64,000 nucleotides of DNA from Salinicola acroporae. Lineage in GTDB: Bacteria; Pseudomonadota; Gammaproteobacteria; Pseudomonadales; Halomonadaceae. Below the pieces are notes generated by a model that was not told where the DNA came from, did no database searches, and saw only the letters and a list, made by a program, of their open reading frames with translations. The DNA is taken from assembly GCF_003206615.1 (NCBI RefSeq), contig NZ_PZJW01000004.1:293081-357080 (forward strand), given 5' to 3'. Below, one piece after another: positions 35,459-43,445 of this stretch (positions within the stretch are counted from its first letter, which is position 1; every line of letters starts with the position of its first letter). Both the position numbers and the translations under genes were made by a program.

Positions 35459-36304
35459 ATGAAGTCATCTTCTACGGTTTCTCGAATGGCCTCGACCCGC
35501 GCGGCGACGGTCCGCCGCAAGGGTGTGACATGGGCGGCGGTCGTCGCCGTCGGGTTCGCTCTCTCCGCGTGCGCGGCGACGCCGTCCGATACTCGCGAGG
35601 GCCGGCTGCTCAAGCTGGCCGACGATGTCGACCAGCGCGGCGACCACGCCACGGCAGCGGCCATGTACGAACGTGCGCTGGAGCAGGGGGAACCGTCCGC
35701 CGAGCTGCTGATTCGCCTGGGCAATGCGCGCCTGGCCGCTGGAGAGCCCGAGGCCGCGGCGCGGGCCTTTCGGCAGGCACTGGCCGACGATCTCGACCTG
35801 GCCCCGGCACTGCTGGGCCTGGGCACGGCCCAACTGCGATTGGGCGAGCCCCAGGGGGCGCTGCGCAGCCTCTCGCGGGCCGCCCCCAAGCTCGACAGCG
35901 TGGCTGCCTGGAGCCGTCTGGGCGCCGCGCAGGCGCTGGCGGGGCATCCCGGTCGGTCGGTCGAGGCCTTTGCCAGGGCCGCGCGGCTCGAACCGCGGGA
36001 TCTCGACGTCCAGGCCAATCTGGCGCTGGCCGAGTCGCTGGCCGGCAATGACGCCAAGGCCGTCGCCGGCATGCGTCTGGTTGTCGACTCTCCCCTCGCC
36101 GAAGCGCGCCATTACCGTAACCTCATTCTGGTGCTGGTACTGGGCGGGCAGCGCGAAGAAGCCCGTCGTGTCGAGATTCCCGACCTGCCGGCGTCGCGGC
36201 GCGAGTCGTTGATCGCCAGCGCCGAGCGCATTGCTGCGCTGCCCAGTGCCGCTGCACGTGCCCAGGCCCTCGGCATGGCCCAGGCTTCCGCCGCGCGCGA
36301 GTGA
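35459..36304 (+). CDS. TPR lipoprotein inside the T3SS cluster (TadD-like)
   Basis: 281-aa protein with a lipoprotein signal (core AAVVAVGFALSAC, Cys about residue 37) and at least four TPR-like helical repeats (GDHATAAAMYERALEQGEP, GEPEAAARAFRQAL, GEPQGALRSLSRA, GHPGRSVEAFARAARLEP). It resembles TadD/PilF-type lipoproteins that assist secretin assembly. It is the only gene of the cluster on the + strand and lies between the two secretin pieces, so a pilotin-like role is plausible (inference). The start lacks a good ribosome-binding site; an ATG at 35489 is the alternative. Confidence 0.8.
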   Translation: MKSSSTVSRMASTRAATVRRKGVTWAAVVAVGFALSACAATPSDTREGRLLKLADDVDQRGDHATAAAMYERALEQGEPSAELLIRLGNARLAAGEPEAAARAFRQALADDLDLAPALLGLGTAQLRLGEPQGALRSLSRAAPKLDSVAAWSRLGAAQALAGHPGRSVEAFARAARLEPRDLDVQANLALAESLAGNDAKAVAGMRLVVDSPLAEARHYRNLILVLVLGGQREEARRVEIPDLPASRRESLIASAERIAALPSAAARAQALGMAQASAARE

Positions 36305-36329
36305 ACTCACGCCGGCGCCCATCGGTCCG

Positions 36330-36782
36330 TCACAGGCCATCGGTCGTCGCGGTGTCGCCCATGGCACTGCGCGCCTCGCCTTCCAGCATCGCACGCCGCT
36401 CGTTGGCGCGCCCGCGATCGTCGAGCCGCTCGCGGGCGGCGTTGGCGATGGGGCCCGCCATCGGTGGCCCCATCTCCCGCCCGCGGACCAGGTCCTGGGG
36501 ATTGGCCACCATCAGCTGTAGATTCAGATCGTTGGCGCAACCCGGGGGAAGCGTCACCAGCCCCTCGGCGTCAGGTGCCGCCTGGCACAGGTTGGGCAGG
36601 GTCGCCATCCGCGCACCCGGTGCGGTCTCGGCGGTCCCCGGAGCGGCCAGCGCCACCTGGCGGTAGCCGCTGGTCCAGCTCATCGGCCCCATCGATGACT
36701 GGCAGCCGGCCAGCAGCGTCAGCATCAGCAGCGGCGCGAAGTGGCGGGTCGCGCGCGTCGTGGCGAGCGGTTTGGATGACAT
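36330..36782 (-). CDS. CpaD-like lipoprotein in the T3SS outer-membrane module
   Basis: 150-aa lipoprotein: signal ends in LLAGC (lipobox). The C-terminal half has LPPGCANDLNLQLMVANPQDLVRGR, which closely follows the 'GCA...NL..MV..P.DLV..R' signature of Tad-pilus CpaD proteins, although the protein is shorter than typical CpaD. GAGGAG precedes the ATG at 36782, preferred over an ATG 21 bp upstream. It follows the secretin gene directly (17 bp), so it probably works with it in the outer membrane. Confidence 0.75.
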   Translation of the reverse strand: MSSKPLATTRATRHFAPLLMLTLLAGCQSSMGPMSWTSGYRQVALAAPGTAETAPGARMATLPNLCQAAPDAEGLVTLPPGCANDLNLQLMVANPQDLVRGREMGPPMAGPIANAARERLDDRGRANERRAMLEGEARSAMGDTATTDGL

Positions 36783-36799
36783 CACGGCGGTCTCCTCGC

Positions 36800-38158
36800 T
36801 CATTGCAGATAGAACCCGAAAGGATCGTCGACGCCCGCCGACCTGGCGTGCTGTGCCGGATCGTCGCCAAGCCGGGTGCTGCGGCTGACCTGGGCCTGGT
36901 CCAGTGGCGTTCTCGGCGTCGGCGACGAGGAGGGGCGGACCAGGTAGGGCGTGATCAGGATCACCAGTTCGGTCTCGTTGCGCTGGAAACGACGCGACCG
37001 GAACAGCTGGCCCAGGATCGGGATGTCGCCCAGCACCGGGATCCGCTCGATTTCGTTGGAGGCCTGGCGCTGGAACAGCCCGGCAATGGCGAAGGTCTGG
37101 CCGCTACCCACCTCGACCACGGTGTCGGCGCGTCGCACCTGCAGCGACGGCACGTCGTAGCCGGCGATCTGAACGTTGTCGCTGGAGAGACTGCTGACCT
37201 CGGGGCGCACCTCCATCGAGATGCGGCCGTTGGGCAGCAGGGTCGGAGTGCTCAGCAGGGAGACGCCGAACTGCTTGTAGTCGATCCCCACCAGATCGCT
37301 GTTGACCGGCACGGGAATCGGGATCTCGCCACCGGCGAGGAAACTGGCGGTCTGACCCGAGACCGTGGTGATGTTGGGTTCGGCGAGTATCTGCAGCAGG
37401 TTGTTCTGCTGCAGCGCCTGGAGCAGGCCGTCGATGCCCTCGCTGCCGGGCGAGCTTGCGATATTGCTGGTCAGCACGCCGAACGAGAATGAACCGTTGT
37501 TGATCAGCGCATTCCAACTGACGCCGTAGCTGAGCAGTTCGTCGCGGGCGACCTCGGCAAAGCGCACCCGGATATTGATCTGGTTGGCGCCGTCGTAGCT
37601 CGAGCGGTTGAGCCCGCCGTCGGCGGGCGCCTCGGCATCGAGGGCCGACTGCGTGGCCATGGCGCTGGCCACCGTCGCATTGCGGCCCTCGGCCACCAAC
37701 TGGTTGCCGGCCATGTGCAGCCTGACCTGGCTGTCGCCGTCGATGCCGCGAAGCGCCTGGCTCGCCCTGGCGTCACCGTCGCGGACCTGCAACCGCAGCG
37801 AGGCCTGGCTTTCGTCGTCGGCGCCGAGGGCGATCAGGTTGGTATCACCAGCCTGCTTGCCGAACAGGTAGATCACCCCGGGGGAGACAACCTGTACATC
37901 GGCGATGGCGGGGTTGGCCACGAATACCGAGGCCACCTGCCGGTCGAAGCGCAGAATGCGTCCCTGGCCCGTCTCCAGTGCCAGCGTCTCGCCGGGCGTG
38001 TCGACGGCGACATCGGCATGAGCGAACGGCACGATCATCAGCAGTGCCATCACCAACTGGAGTGCCAGATAGAAGGGGGCGAGCAGAGAGGTGTGGCTAG
38101 CGCCCCTCATGACGTCGTCTGCCACTGTGCCACGAGCGTTGTCCATTGCTGTTGTCAT
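36800..38158 (-). CDS. sctC: Secretin pore protein (RhcC2/CpaC-like)
   Basis: 452-aa outer-membrane secretin. After a signal peptide (hydrophobic YLALQLVMALLMIVPFAHA) come a CpaC/RcpA-type N-terminal domain (GQGRILRFDRQVASVFVANPAIADVQVVSPGVIYLFGKQAG), a BON-like region and the secretin core (about residues 240-405) with LAEPNITTVSGQTASFLAGGEIPIPV and GLFQRQASNEIERIPVLGDIPILGQLFRS. It lacks the N0 domain of one-piece SctC; the 34668-35258 gene supplies that part. AAGGGA lies before the ATG. In rhizobia this piece is RhcC2. Confidence 0.9.
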   Translation of the reverse strand: MTTAMDNARGTVADDVMRGASHTSLLAPFYLALQLVMALLMIVPFAHADVAVDTPGETLALETGQGRILRFDRQVASVFVANPAIADVQVVSPGVIYLFGKQAGDTNLIALGADDESQASLRLQVRDGDARASQALRGIDGDSQVRLHMAGNQLVAEGRNATVASAMATQSALDAEAPADGGLNRSSYDGANQINIRVRFAEVARDELLSYGVSWNALINNGSFSFGVLTSNIASSPGSEGIDGLLQALQQNNLLQILAEPNITTVSGQTASFLAGGEIPIPVPVNSDLVGIDYKQFGVSLLSTPTLLPNGRISMEVRPEVSSLSSDNVQIAGYDVPSLQVRRADTVVEVGSGQTFAIAGLFQRQASNEIERIPVLGDIPILGQLFRSRRFQRNETELVILITPYLVRPSSSPTPRTPLDQAQVSRSTRLGDDPAQHARSAGVDDPFGFYLQ

Positions 38159-38233
38159 CGGATCCCTTGTCGCAAAGCCCCGCTGGCCGCGAGGTCTCTA
38201 CTCATACCTTGAAAATCTTTTATTGTCATCATG

Positions 38234-40396
38234 TTACGACCTGGTCTGCGCCTCGGTCTCGCGTCGCGGTGCGGGCTTCGGCAGACGCACCTGGGCGATC
38301 GCCTGCAGGCTGAATTCCGGTGCGACCTCCGGCCAGGCCAGGACGGCCATGTCGATCTCCTGCTGCTTGAGCCACTGCTGCAATGACGCGCGCACGTCCC
38401 CGGCGATCACGATCACCGGTTGCAGATCGGTATCCAGCGCGTCCAGCTGTTGCTGGAACCAGCCATTGAGTGCCCGGGACAGGGGGGCTGGCAGCCCAAT
38501 GCGCAAGGACTGGGCCTCGGCGTGGCGTTGGGCTGCCCGTAGCGCTTCCTCCAGCGGGCGGGTGGCGACCCAGGCCGGCAGGACCCGGTCGCTGCGGGCA
38601 TGGCGATGACAGATCTGGCGTGCCATGGCGACGCGAATGCGGTCGGCGAGCCGCGCGCTGCTGGACTCCTGCGGCCCCCAGGTCACCATCGCTTCGAGAA
38701 TGGTGCGCATGGCGCGGACCGGTACCCCCTCGCTGACCAGGCGACGCAGGATTTCCGCCATCTTCTGCAGCGAGACGACGCGCACCGCCTCGGTGACCAG
38801 CTCGGCATAATCCGCTTCCATCCGCGACAGCAGTGAACGGGCTTCCTGGATGCCGACGAAATCACCGGCATAGCGAGTCAGCGTGCGTTCCAGGCAGCGC
38901 TCCAGCACCTGATCCGGTGTGCGATAGCGCATTCCCGCCTCGTCGAGCGTGCTGCTCGCCGAGTCCGGCAGCCATTGCCAGTGACCGCGGCCGACCAGTG
39001 CGGGCTGTGTCTGTGCGGAGAGTTCGAGGAGCGCCAGCGTGCCGGCGTCGTCGTCCAGCAGCACGCTGGCGGCCGGCAGTTCGCCGTTGAGCACGGGGAC
39101 TTCGTCCAGCTCGATGGCGAAGCGCTGCGCGCCGAGGGCCGGCTCGAGACGCAGGCCGACGGTAGGAATGGCGATCCCCAGGTCGCGCTCGACGCGCTCC
39201 CGGACCGCCTGGATGCCCTCTCGCAGCAGCTCCAGCGACAGGGTGTCCGCGAGGGGGGCGCTCAGGCACAGCATGACGCGATGCTGGCCCGGATCGTCGG
39301 CGGCCAGGCCGGGGGCATTGGCCTCGGCGGGGGCGTCGTCCTGGCGCGGCGAAGACGTGCCAGCGCTCGGCGTGGTCTCGGCATCGGCCGTTTCCGCTTC
39401 GGCTTGCTCACGCAGGTGGCGCCGACGCAGCAGGAAGGCGGCGCTACCCAGCAGCGCCGATATCGCCAGGAACACGCCGGTGGCGAAGCCCGGGATGAAG
39501 GCGGCGCAGAACAGCACGGCGGCGGTCAGACCCAGCGCCTTGGCGTTGCTGCCGAGCTGGCCGACGATCTCGCTGCCCAGATCGCTGGCGTTGTCGGAAC
39601 TGACCCGGGTGACCACGGTGCCGGCGCCGATGGAGATCAGCAGTGCCGGGATCTGGGCGATCAGGCCATCGCCGACGGTGAGCAGGGAGTAAGTCTCGAC
39701 GGCTTCGCCGAACGGCATGCCATGCTCGAGCATCCCGATCAGCAAGCCGCCGATCAGGTTGACGAACAGGATCACCAGCCCGGCAATGGCGTCGCCCTTG
39801 ACGAATTTCATGGCGCCATCCATTGCGCCGTAGAGCTGGCTCTCGCTCTCCAGCAGCGAACGCCGGCGGCGAGCCTCGACGTGGTCGATATCGCCGTTGC
39901 GCATCTCGTTGTCGATGCTCATCTGCTTGCCGGGCATGGCGTCGAGCGTGAAACGCGCCGCGACTTCGGCAACCCGCTCCGAACCCTTGGTGATCACTAG
40001 GAACTGGGCCACGGTGATGATCAGGAACACCACCATGCCGATGACGACCTCCCCGGCGATGACGAAGTTGCCGAAGGCGTCGACGATCTGGCCGGCGTCG
40101 GCGTCGAGCAGGATCAGGCGGGTGGTAGTGATCGACAGCGCCAGCCGGAACAGCGTTGCCAGCAGAATGATCGGCGGCAGCGAGGAGAACTCCACCGGGT
40201 GCGAGATGTAGAACGCCACGATCAGGATCAGCAGGCTGAAACCGATGTTGACCCCGATCAGCGCGTCGACCAGGGCGGTGGGCAACGGGATGATCATCAT
40301 CACCACGGCCAGCACCATGAAGACCGCGATGATCACGTCGCTGCGCTGGGAGGCGCGGCGGGCGAGGATGTTGAGTCGACCGAGAAGCTGATTCAT
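38234..40396 (-). CDS. sctV: Type III secretion major export apparatus protein SctV
   Basis: 720-aa YscV/HrcV/RhcV homologue of the FHIPEP family: about seven to eight N-terminal membrane helices, the signature region RFTLDAMPGKQMSIDNEMRNG followed by VEARRRRSLLESESQLYGAMDGAMKFVKGDAIAG, and a large cytoplasmic domain that forms the nonameric export ring. The ATG at 40396 begins 1 bp after the sctY stop. A charged linker (about 340-375) separates membrane and cytoplasmic parts. Confidence 0.96.
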   Translation of the reverse strand: MNQLLGRLNILARRASQRSDVIIAVFMVLAVVMMIIPLPTALVDALIGVNIGFSLLILIVAFYISHPVEFSSLPPIILLATLFRLALSITTTRLILLDADAGQIVDAFGNFVIAGEVVIGMVVFLIITVAQFLVITKGSERVAEVAARFTLDAMPGKQMSIDNEMRNGDIDHVEARRRRSLLESESQLYGAMDGAMKFVKGDAIAGLVILFVNLIGGLLIGMLEHGMPFGEAVETYSLLTVGDGLIAQIPALLISIGAGTVVTRVSSDNASDLGSEIVGQLGSNAKALGLTAAVLFCAAFIPGFATGVFLAISALLGSAAFLLRRRHLREQAEAETADAETTPSAGTSSPRQDDAPAEANAPGLAADDPGQHRVMLCLSAPLADTLSLELLREGIQAVRERVERDLGIAIPTVGLRLEPALGAQRFAIELDEVPVLNGELPAASVLLDDDAGTLALLELSAQTQPALVGRGHWQWLPDSASSTLDEAGMRYRTPDQVLERCLERTLTRYAGDFVGIQEARSLLSRMEADYAELVTEAVRVVSLQKMAEILRRLVSEGVPVRAMRTILEAMVTWGPQESSSARLADRIRVAMARQICHRHARSDRVLPAWVATRPLEEALRAAQRHAEAQSLRIGLPAPLSRALNGWFQQQLDALDTDLQPVIVIAGDVRASLQQWLKQQEIDMAVLAWPEVAPEFSLQAIAQVRLPKPAPRRETEAQTRS

Positions 40397-40397
40397 G

Positions 40398-40754
40398 TCA
40401 TGCCCGCTCCTGTGGTGCATTGGCTTGCTGTCGCCGCTCCAGATAGCCCCGAAAGTGGCGCCGCGCGGCGTCCCGGTCGCCGTTCAGCCACTCGGCACGG
40501 CCGCGCAGCAGGAGCAGCGTGGCATCGCCCTGACCCGCGGCCTCGAGGCGCTCGATGACCTTGAGGGCACGCCCGCCGTTGCCGTGGGTCAGGAAGCCGC
40601 GACACAGCGCGCGTAGGATGCCGGTGTGTTCCGGTGCCATGCGAGTGGCGATCAGCAGCAGCACCAGCCCTCGCTGGGTCTGGCCGCTCTTTAGATAGAG
40701 GTGGCCCATCAAATGCAGCAGGTCGGCCGCATCGCGATCGTTTGTCTCTGTCAT
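40398..40754 (-). CDS. sctY: SctY-like TPR chaperone (YscY/Y4yS-type)
   Basis: 118-aa protein made of about three TPR-like repeats (LLHLMGHLYLKSGQTQRGLVLLLIATRMAPEHTGILRALCRGFL, then GRALKVIERLEAAGQ). Size, fold and place directly before sctV match YscY of Ysc systems and Y4yS of rhizobial systems. YscY binds YscX and YscV to start substrate export. It overlaps the SctX-like gene by 4 bp, as expected for a heterodimer. Confidence 0.75.
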   Translation of the reverse strand: MTETNDRDAADLLHLMGHLYLKSGQTQRGLVLLLIATRMAPEHTGILRALCRGFLTHGNGGRALKVIERLEAAGQGDATLLLLRGRAEWLNGDRDAARRHFRGYLERRQQANAPQERA

Positions 40755-41179
40755 GACGGTTCCTCGTCGTCGGCGTCGTCGCTACCGGGCGCAGCGCCGG
40801 CCTGCGGTGCCATCGCTTCATTCATGCGCGCTTCCCAGGCCTGGCGCCACTCGAGCTCCTCGCCGATGACCTCCCTCGCCATCCCGACGATGTCGTCCTC
40901 CGCCTCCAGCGTCGGCAGCACACCTTCGATCACGTGCTGGAGCAGTTCGATGCTGCGGGCGTTGGCGTAGCTGCGGGCGTCGCTGGCCTCGGGGCGCTCG
41001 AGCGCGTCCAGACGCGCGGCCAGCGTCGGCTGGTCGGCGTCGCGAGCCCGGGCGTGACCGACCGCGCGTAGGAAATCGTCGTCCCGCCTGGCGGGTGCCT
41101 CGGCGGGACGGACGGGCGCCGGGCCCGTGCCTGGGGAGCGATAGCGGTCCGGATCGACCTGGCGACCGGTGATCTTCAT
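40751..41179 (-). CDS. sctX: SctX-like early export protein
   Basis: 142-aa protein with a disordered basic/Pro-rich N-terminus and a helical C-terminal half (ARSIELLQHVIEGVLPTLEAEDDIVGMAREVIGEELEWRQAWEARMNE) resembling YscX, which ends in a similar 'EE.QWR..LEAR' helix. It is adjacent to the SctY-like gene with a 4-bp overlap. YscX is normally described from Ysc-family systems and is needed for export of early substrates. Assignment is by pattern and position. Confidence 0.6.
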   Translation of the reverse strand: MKITGRQVDPDRYRSPGTGPAPVRPAEAPARRDDDFLRAVGHARARDADQPTLAARLDALERPEASDARSYANARSIELLQHVIEGVLPTLEAEDDIVGMAREVIGEELEWRQAWEARMNEAMAPQAGAAPGSDDADDEEPS

Positions 41180-41211
41180 GACACGATGGCCTCGTCAGCG
41201 CGATCTCTCAT

Positions 41212-42162
41212 TCAGAGCGTCAGCGCGAACTGGTCGCCGCCACGGCTCAGCGTGATGCGGTCCGGCTGAATCGCGGATATCACCCATCCTGATTCGAGCG
41301 CGGCGCCGGGATAGAGCCGCTTCCCGCGGCCGTCGATGACATAGGGACTGTCGCCCAGCCACACGGCCTGCAGCTTCAGGTCGGGTGGTGCGACGTCCTG
41401 CCGGGCCTTGACGTCGTTGAGCAGCACCTGGTGGCCGCCATAGTGCTGATCGAACCAGCGCTGCGTCTGGTCCCAGGCCTCGTCCTGCGCTGCTGCGTAC
41501 TGGCCGGACACGCTCAGGTAGCCGCCATGATCGGTGACGCTCAGTGAGTCGAGGCCCGCTTCCGACAGCTGGCGGCGTAGCGCTTCCGCCGGGCTTGGAC
41601 GGCTCTCCGAGGTCAGCCGATGCGCCCCGTCGAGCGCCTGAGGATCGAGGGAGGCCGTCGGATAACCGCCGATATTGGCGCCGGCCTGGTTGACATCGAT
41701 GAATTCGTAGACCGCCAACACGCCGAGCGTCGCCACCAGCGCGGTGAGCGTGGCGCCTCGATTGAGCGAGGTTCGCCAGCGTGGTGGCAGGGCCGGGAGC
41801 TTGGGGAGTGCCGGGATCATCGAGGGCGAGGGGGGACGCGACAGCGTCAGTGACACGCCCTCGAAGTGCAACTCGGCCGGAAGCTCGCCGCGCAGGCCGG
41901 TCCCCTGGTGCACGACGCGACCGTTGACGACGATATCGCCGCCGATCGCTTCGACCGCCAGCTGGCGTCCGTGGAACCGCAGTATCAGGTGTTCGGGCGC
42001 CACGCCGGGGTCGCCCAACAGAATATCGGCGACCTCGTCACTGCCAATCCGGCAGGTTGGCTCGCCGAGATCCATCGTCGCGCCGTGATGCAGTCCAGCG
42101 GTGACCGTGAGCGTCGCAACGACTTCGCTTGCCGACGCCATGGGGGAGGTGACGGTGTTCAT
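41212..42162 (-). CDS. sctD: Type III secretion inner-membrane ring protein SctD
   Basis: 316-aa YscD/HrpW/Y4yQ-like protein. An N-terminal FHA-like cytoplasmic domain (about residues 15-108, with CRIGSDEVADILLGDPGVAPEHLILRF), one transmembrane helix (about 138-155) and a periplasmic part with a BON-like unit (residues about 190-255) followed by a short C-terminal domain. SctD forms the outer of the two inner-membrane rings. It is shorter than YscD (about 420 aa), so one or more periplasmic modules are missing. Confidence 0.85.
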   Translation of the reverse strand: MNTVTSPMASASEVVATLTVTAGLHHGATMDLGEPTCRIGSDEVADILLGDPGVAPEHLILRFHGRQLAVEAIGGDIVVNGRVVHQGTGLRGELPAELHFEGVSLTLSRPPSPSMIPALPKLPALPPRWRTSLNRGATLTALVATLGVLAVYEFIDVNQAGANIGGYPTASLDPQALDGAHRLTSESRPSPAEALRRQLSEAGLDSLSVTDHGGYLSVSGQYAAAQDEAWDQTQRWFDQHYGGHQVLLNDVKARQDVAPPDLKLQAVWLGDSPYVIDGRGKRLYPGAALESGWVISAIQPDRITLSRGGDQFALTL

Positions 42163-42366
42163 GCGGTTGACTCGCTAGTGTCGTACGAAGCGGGAAGAAA
42201 TTCCTTGGCTGTCCGTATCGGACTCGTCGAGGCGGACAGCCAAGGAAACTCCAGGAAATCCAGCGTTCTCCATCTTCACTGTGTTCAGGGCGTCCTGAAC
42301 GCATTGCCGTGGTTGCGGCGGGGAGCGTCGCGGGCGGGGTGTAGAGTCGCCCGCGACTTCTCCGCA

Positions 42367-42537
42367 TCAGTTCTGCGGACGCTGCTTGGTCGCATCGAGC
42401 ATGGTCTTCTTCTCGGTCGTGACCTTGGTGATTTCAGCGGATTTCTCGATCGCCTGATCAAACACGGCCTTCAACTGATCAATGGAAGAGTCTGCGCTGT
42501 CATTCGAAGTTGACGGATCGATTGCGGGCGTAGCCAT
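42367..42537 (-). CDS. Small helical protein (56 aa), candidate T3SS needle/pilin subunit
   Basis: The ATG at 42537 follows AGGAG by 7 bases. The product starts with a Ser/Thr/Asp-rich leader and continues as one amphipathic helix (DQLKAVFDQAIEKSAEITKV, ending KQRPQN). There is no signal peptide or Cys. It is the first gene of the leftward sctD-X-Y-V unit, the position held by the pilin gene hrpA in Pseudomonas; NopA-type rhizobial pilins are of similar size. Assignment is inference. Confidence 0.65.
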   Translation of the reverse strand: MATPAIDPSTSNDSADSSIDQLKAVFDQAIEKSAEITKVTTEKKTMLDATKQRPQN

Positions 42538-43264
42538 GGTGTTTCTCCTGGTAGCGTGAAATTCAAGGTCCGCTATTCCAGCGGTTTGAAGAGGTGCCAG
42601 ACCGGGTTCTCGATATCGACCAAACTTTGGGAACGCGATCCAACGCAATTCAGACTACTGGCTGCGAATGACAATGCGACGGCTTGGAAGTAAAACTTTG
42701 ATGTTTTGCGTTGCTGTAGAGTAACGGAAGGAAAGCCAAATTGATTTCATTAACCTACTAATTTAGAAGAAAAATATCTATATTGAACGGCTGTTCAATC
42801 GATTCCTGATATGCATTCATTACCCCACGTTACGTTGAAATGAGCGTTTCAATTCGCTGTGTCACTTTCTCCATTCCCGTGATTCGACGCCGCTCGATGA
42901 CGGATGCGCATCAAAGTGCGCAATTTTTCTGCCGGGTTTTCATGCGCCCTTATTTTGAGATATTTCTGAATTAGTTTTGTCTGAATTTTTCGGCTTGAAC
43001 TGCCGGCAGAGCGAGACATTTTTCATCCGTATGTCGCTCCATGGCGTCACCGGGAGTGACTCATTTCGACTTGATGTCGCAGCGTCGCTACTACACTCCG
43101 GTTCGTCACGATCGCTGCCAACCTTGCCGTGCCGGCTCGTAACCTCGTCATCAAAGTCCAACCGGCGTTAACTTGATTAACATCGACGACATGAATTAAC
43201 CGGGGTGAATTTTTTCCTTTGAATTCAACAATTTATTGCCGTTCTTCGTTTTCGTGGCTATAGT
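42538..43264. other. AT-rich intergenic region between the T3SS and mntP
   Basis: About 0.7 kb without a credible gene, noticeably richer in A+T than the neighbouring sequence. It should contain the promoter of the 42367-42537 gene and the sctD block and, on the other strand, the mntP promoter. Apart from the palindrome at 42782-42799 no clear regulatory motif was found; hrp-box and -24/-12 patterns were looked for without a convincing match. Confidence 0.6.
42782..42799. promoter_or_regulatory. 18-bp palindrome in the T3SS upstream region
   Basis: ATTGAAC-GGCT-GTTCAAT, perfect 7-bp arms, about 245 bp upstream of the first T3SS gene. It is a possible operator for an unlinked regulator. Confidence 0.4.
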
Positions 43265-43270
43265 CTGAGA

Positions 43271-43388
43271 CCTCCTTGGGGAGTAGCCGATCACGACCGC
43301 AAGACCTTGCGGTCGTGATGTCCGTGTCAACACACCCGGCAATGCCGTGGCACGGACGCCGAGACCGGTTGGCGAGACCATGGGCATT
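43271..43388 (+). ncRNA. yybP-ykoY manganese riboswitch upstream of mntP
   Basis: The conserved GGGGAGTAGCC (43278-43288) is followed by a 14-bp variable hairpin (43290-43303 with 43306-43319), a second stem GTCCGTG/CACGGAC (43320-43326 with 43351-43357) and then GCCGAGACCGGTTGGCGAGACC, the twin 'GAGACC' element of this class. Order and sequence match E. coli alx/mntP leaders as recalled. It lies 58 bp upstream of the mntP start and should switch expression on at high Mn(II). Confidence 0.88.
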
Positions 43389-43445
43389 CGCGGTACGAGT
43401 CGGGTACGGCGAATGTCGTGGCAACACCACCGGCTGGAACGAACA

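Noticed and set aside
26730..42635. The 7-mer GGGAACG (CGTTCCC on the coding strand) upstream of three T3SS genes (near 26730, 34589 and 42629) as a shared promoter motif
   Set aside because: The distance to each start codon differs (about 83-164 bp), no second conserved element follows at fixed spacing, and one copy lies by the end of sctT; chance is likely.
42538..42660. hrp-box (GGAACC...CCAC) or -24/-12 promoter before the first T3SS gene
   Set aside because: Only partial matches such as GAGAACC and TGGCAC were found, without the partner element at the right distance.
42940..43161. A 73-codon minus-strand frame in the AT-rich gap
   Set aside because: No ribosome-binding site, no recognisable sequence and unlikely composition.
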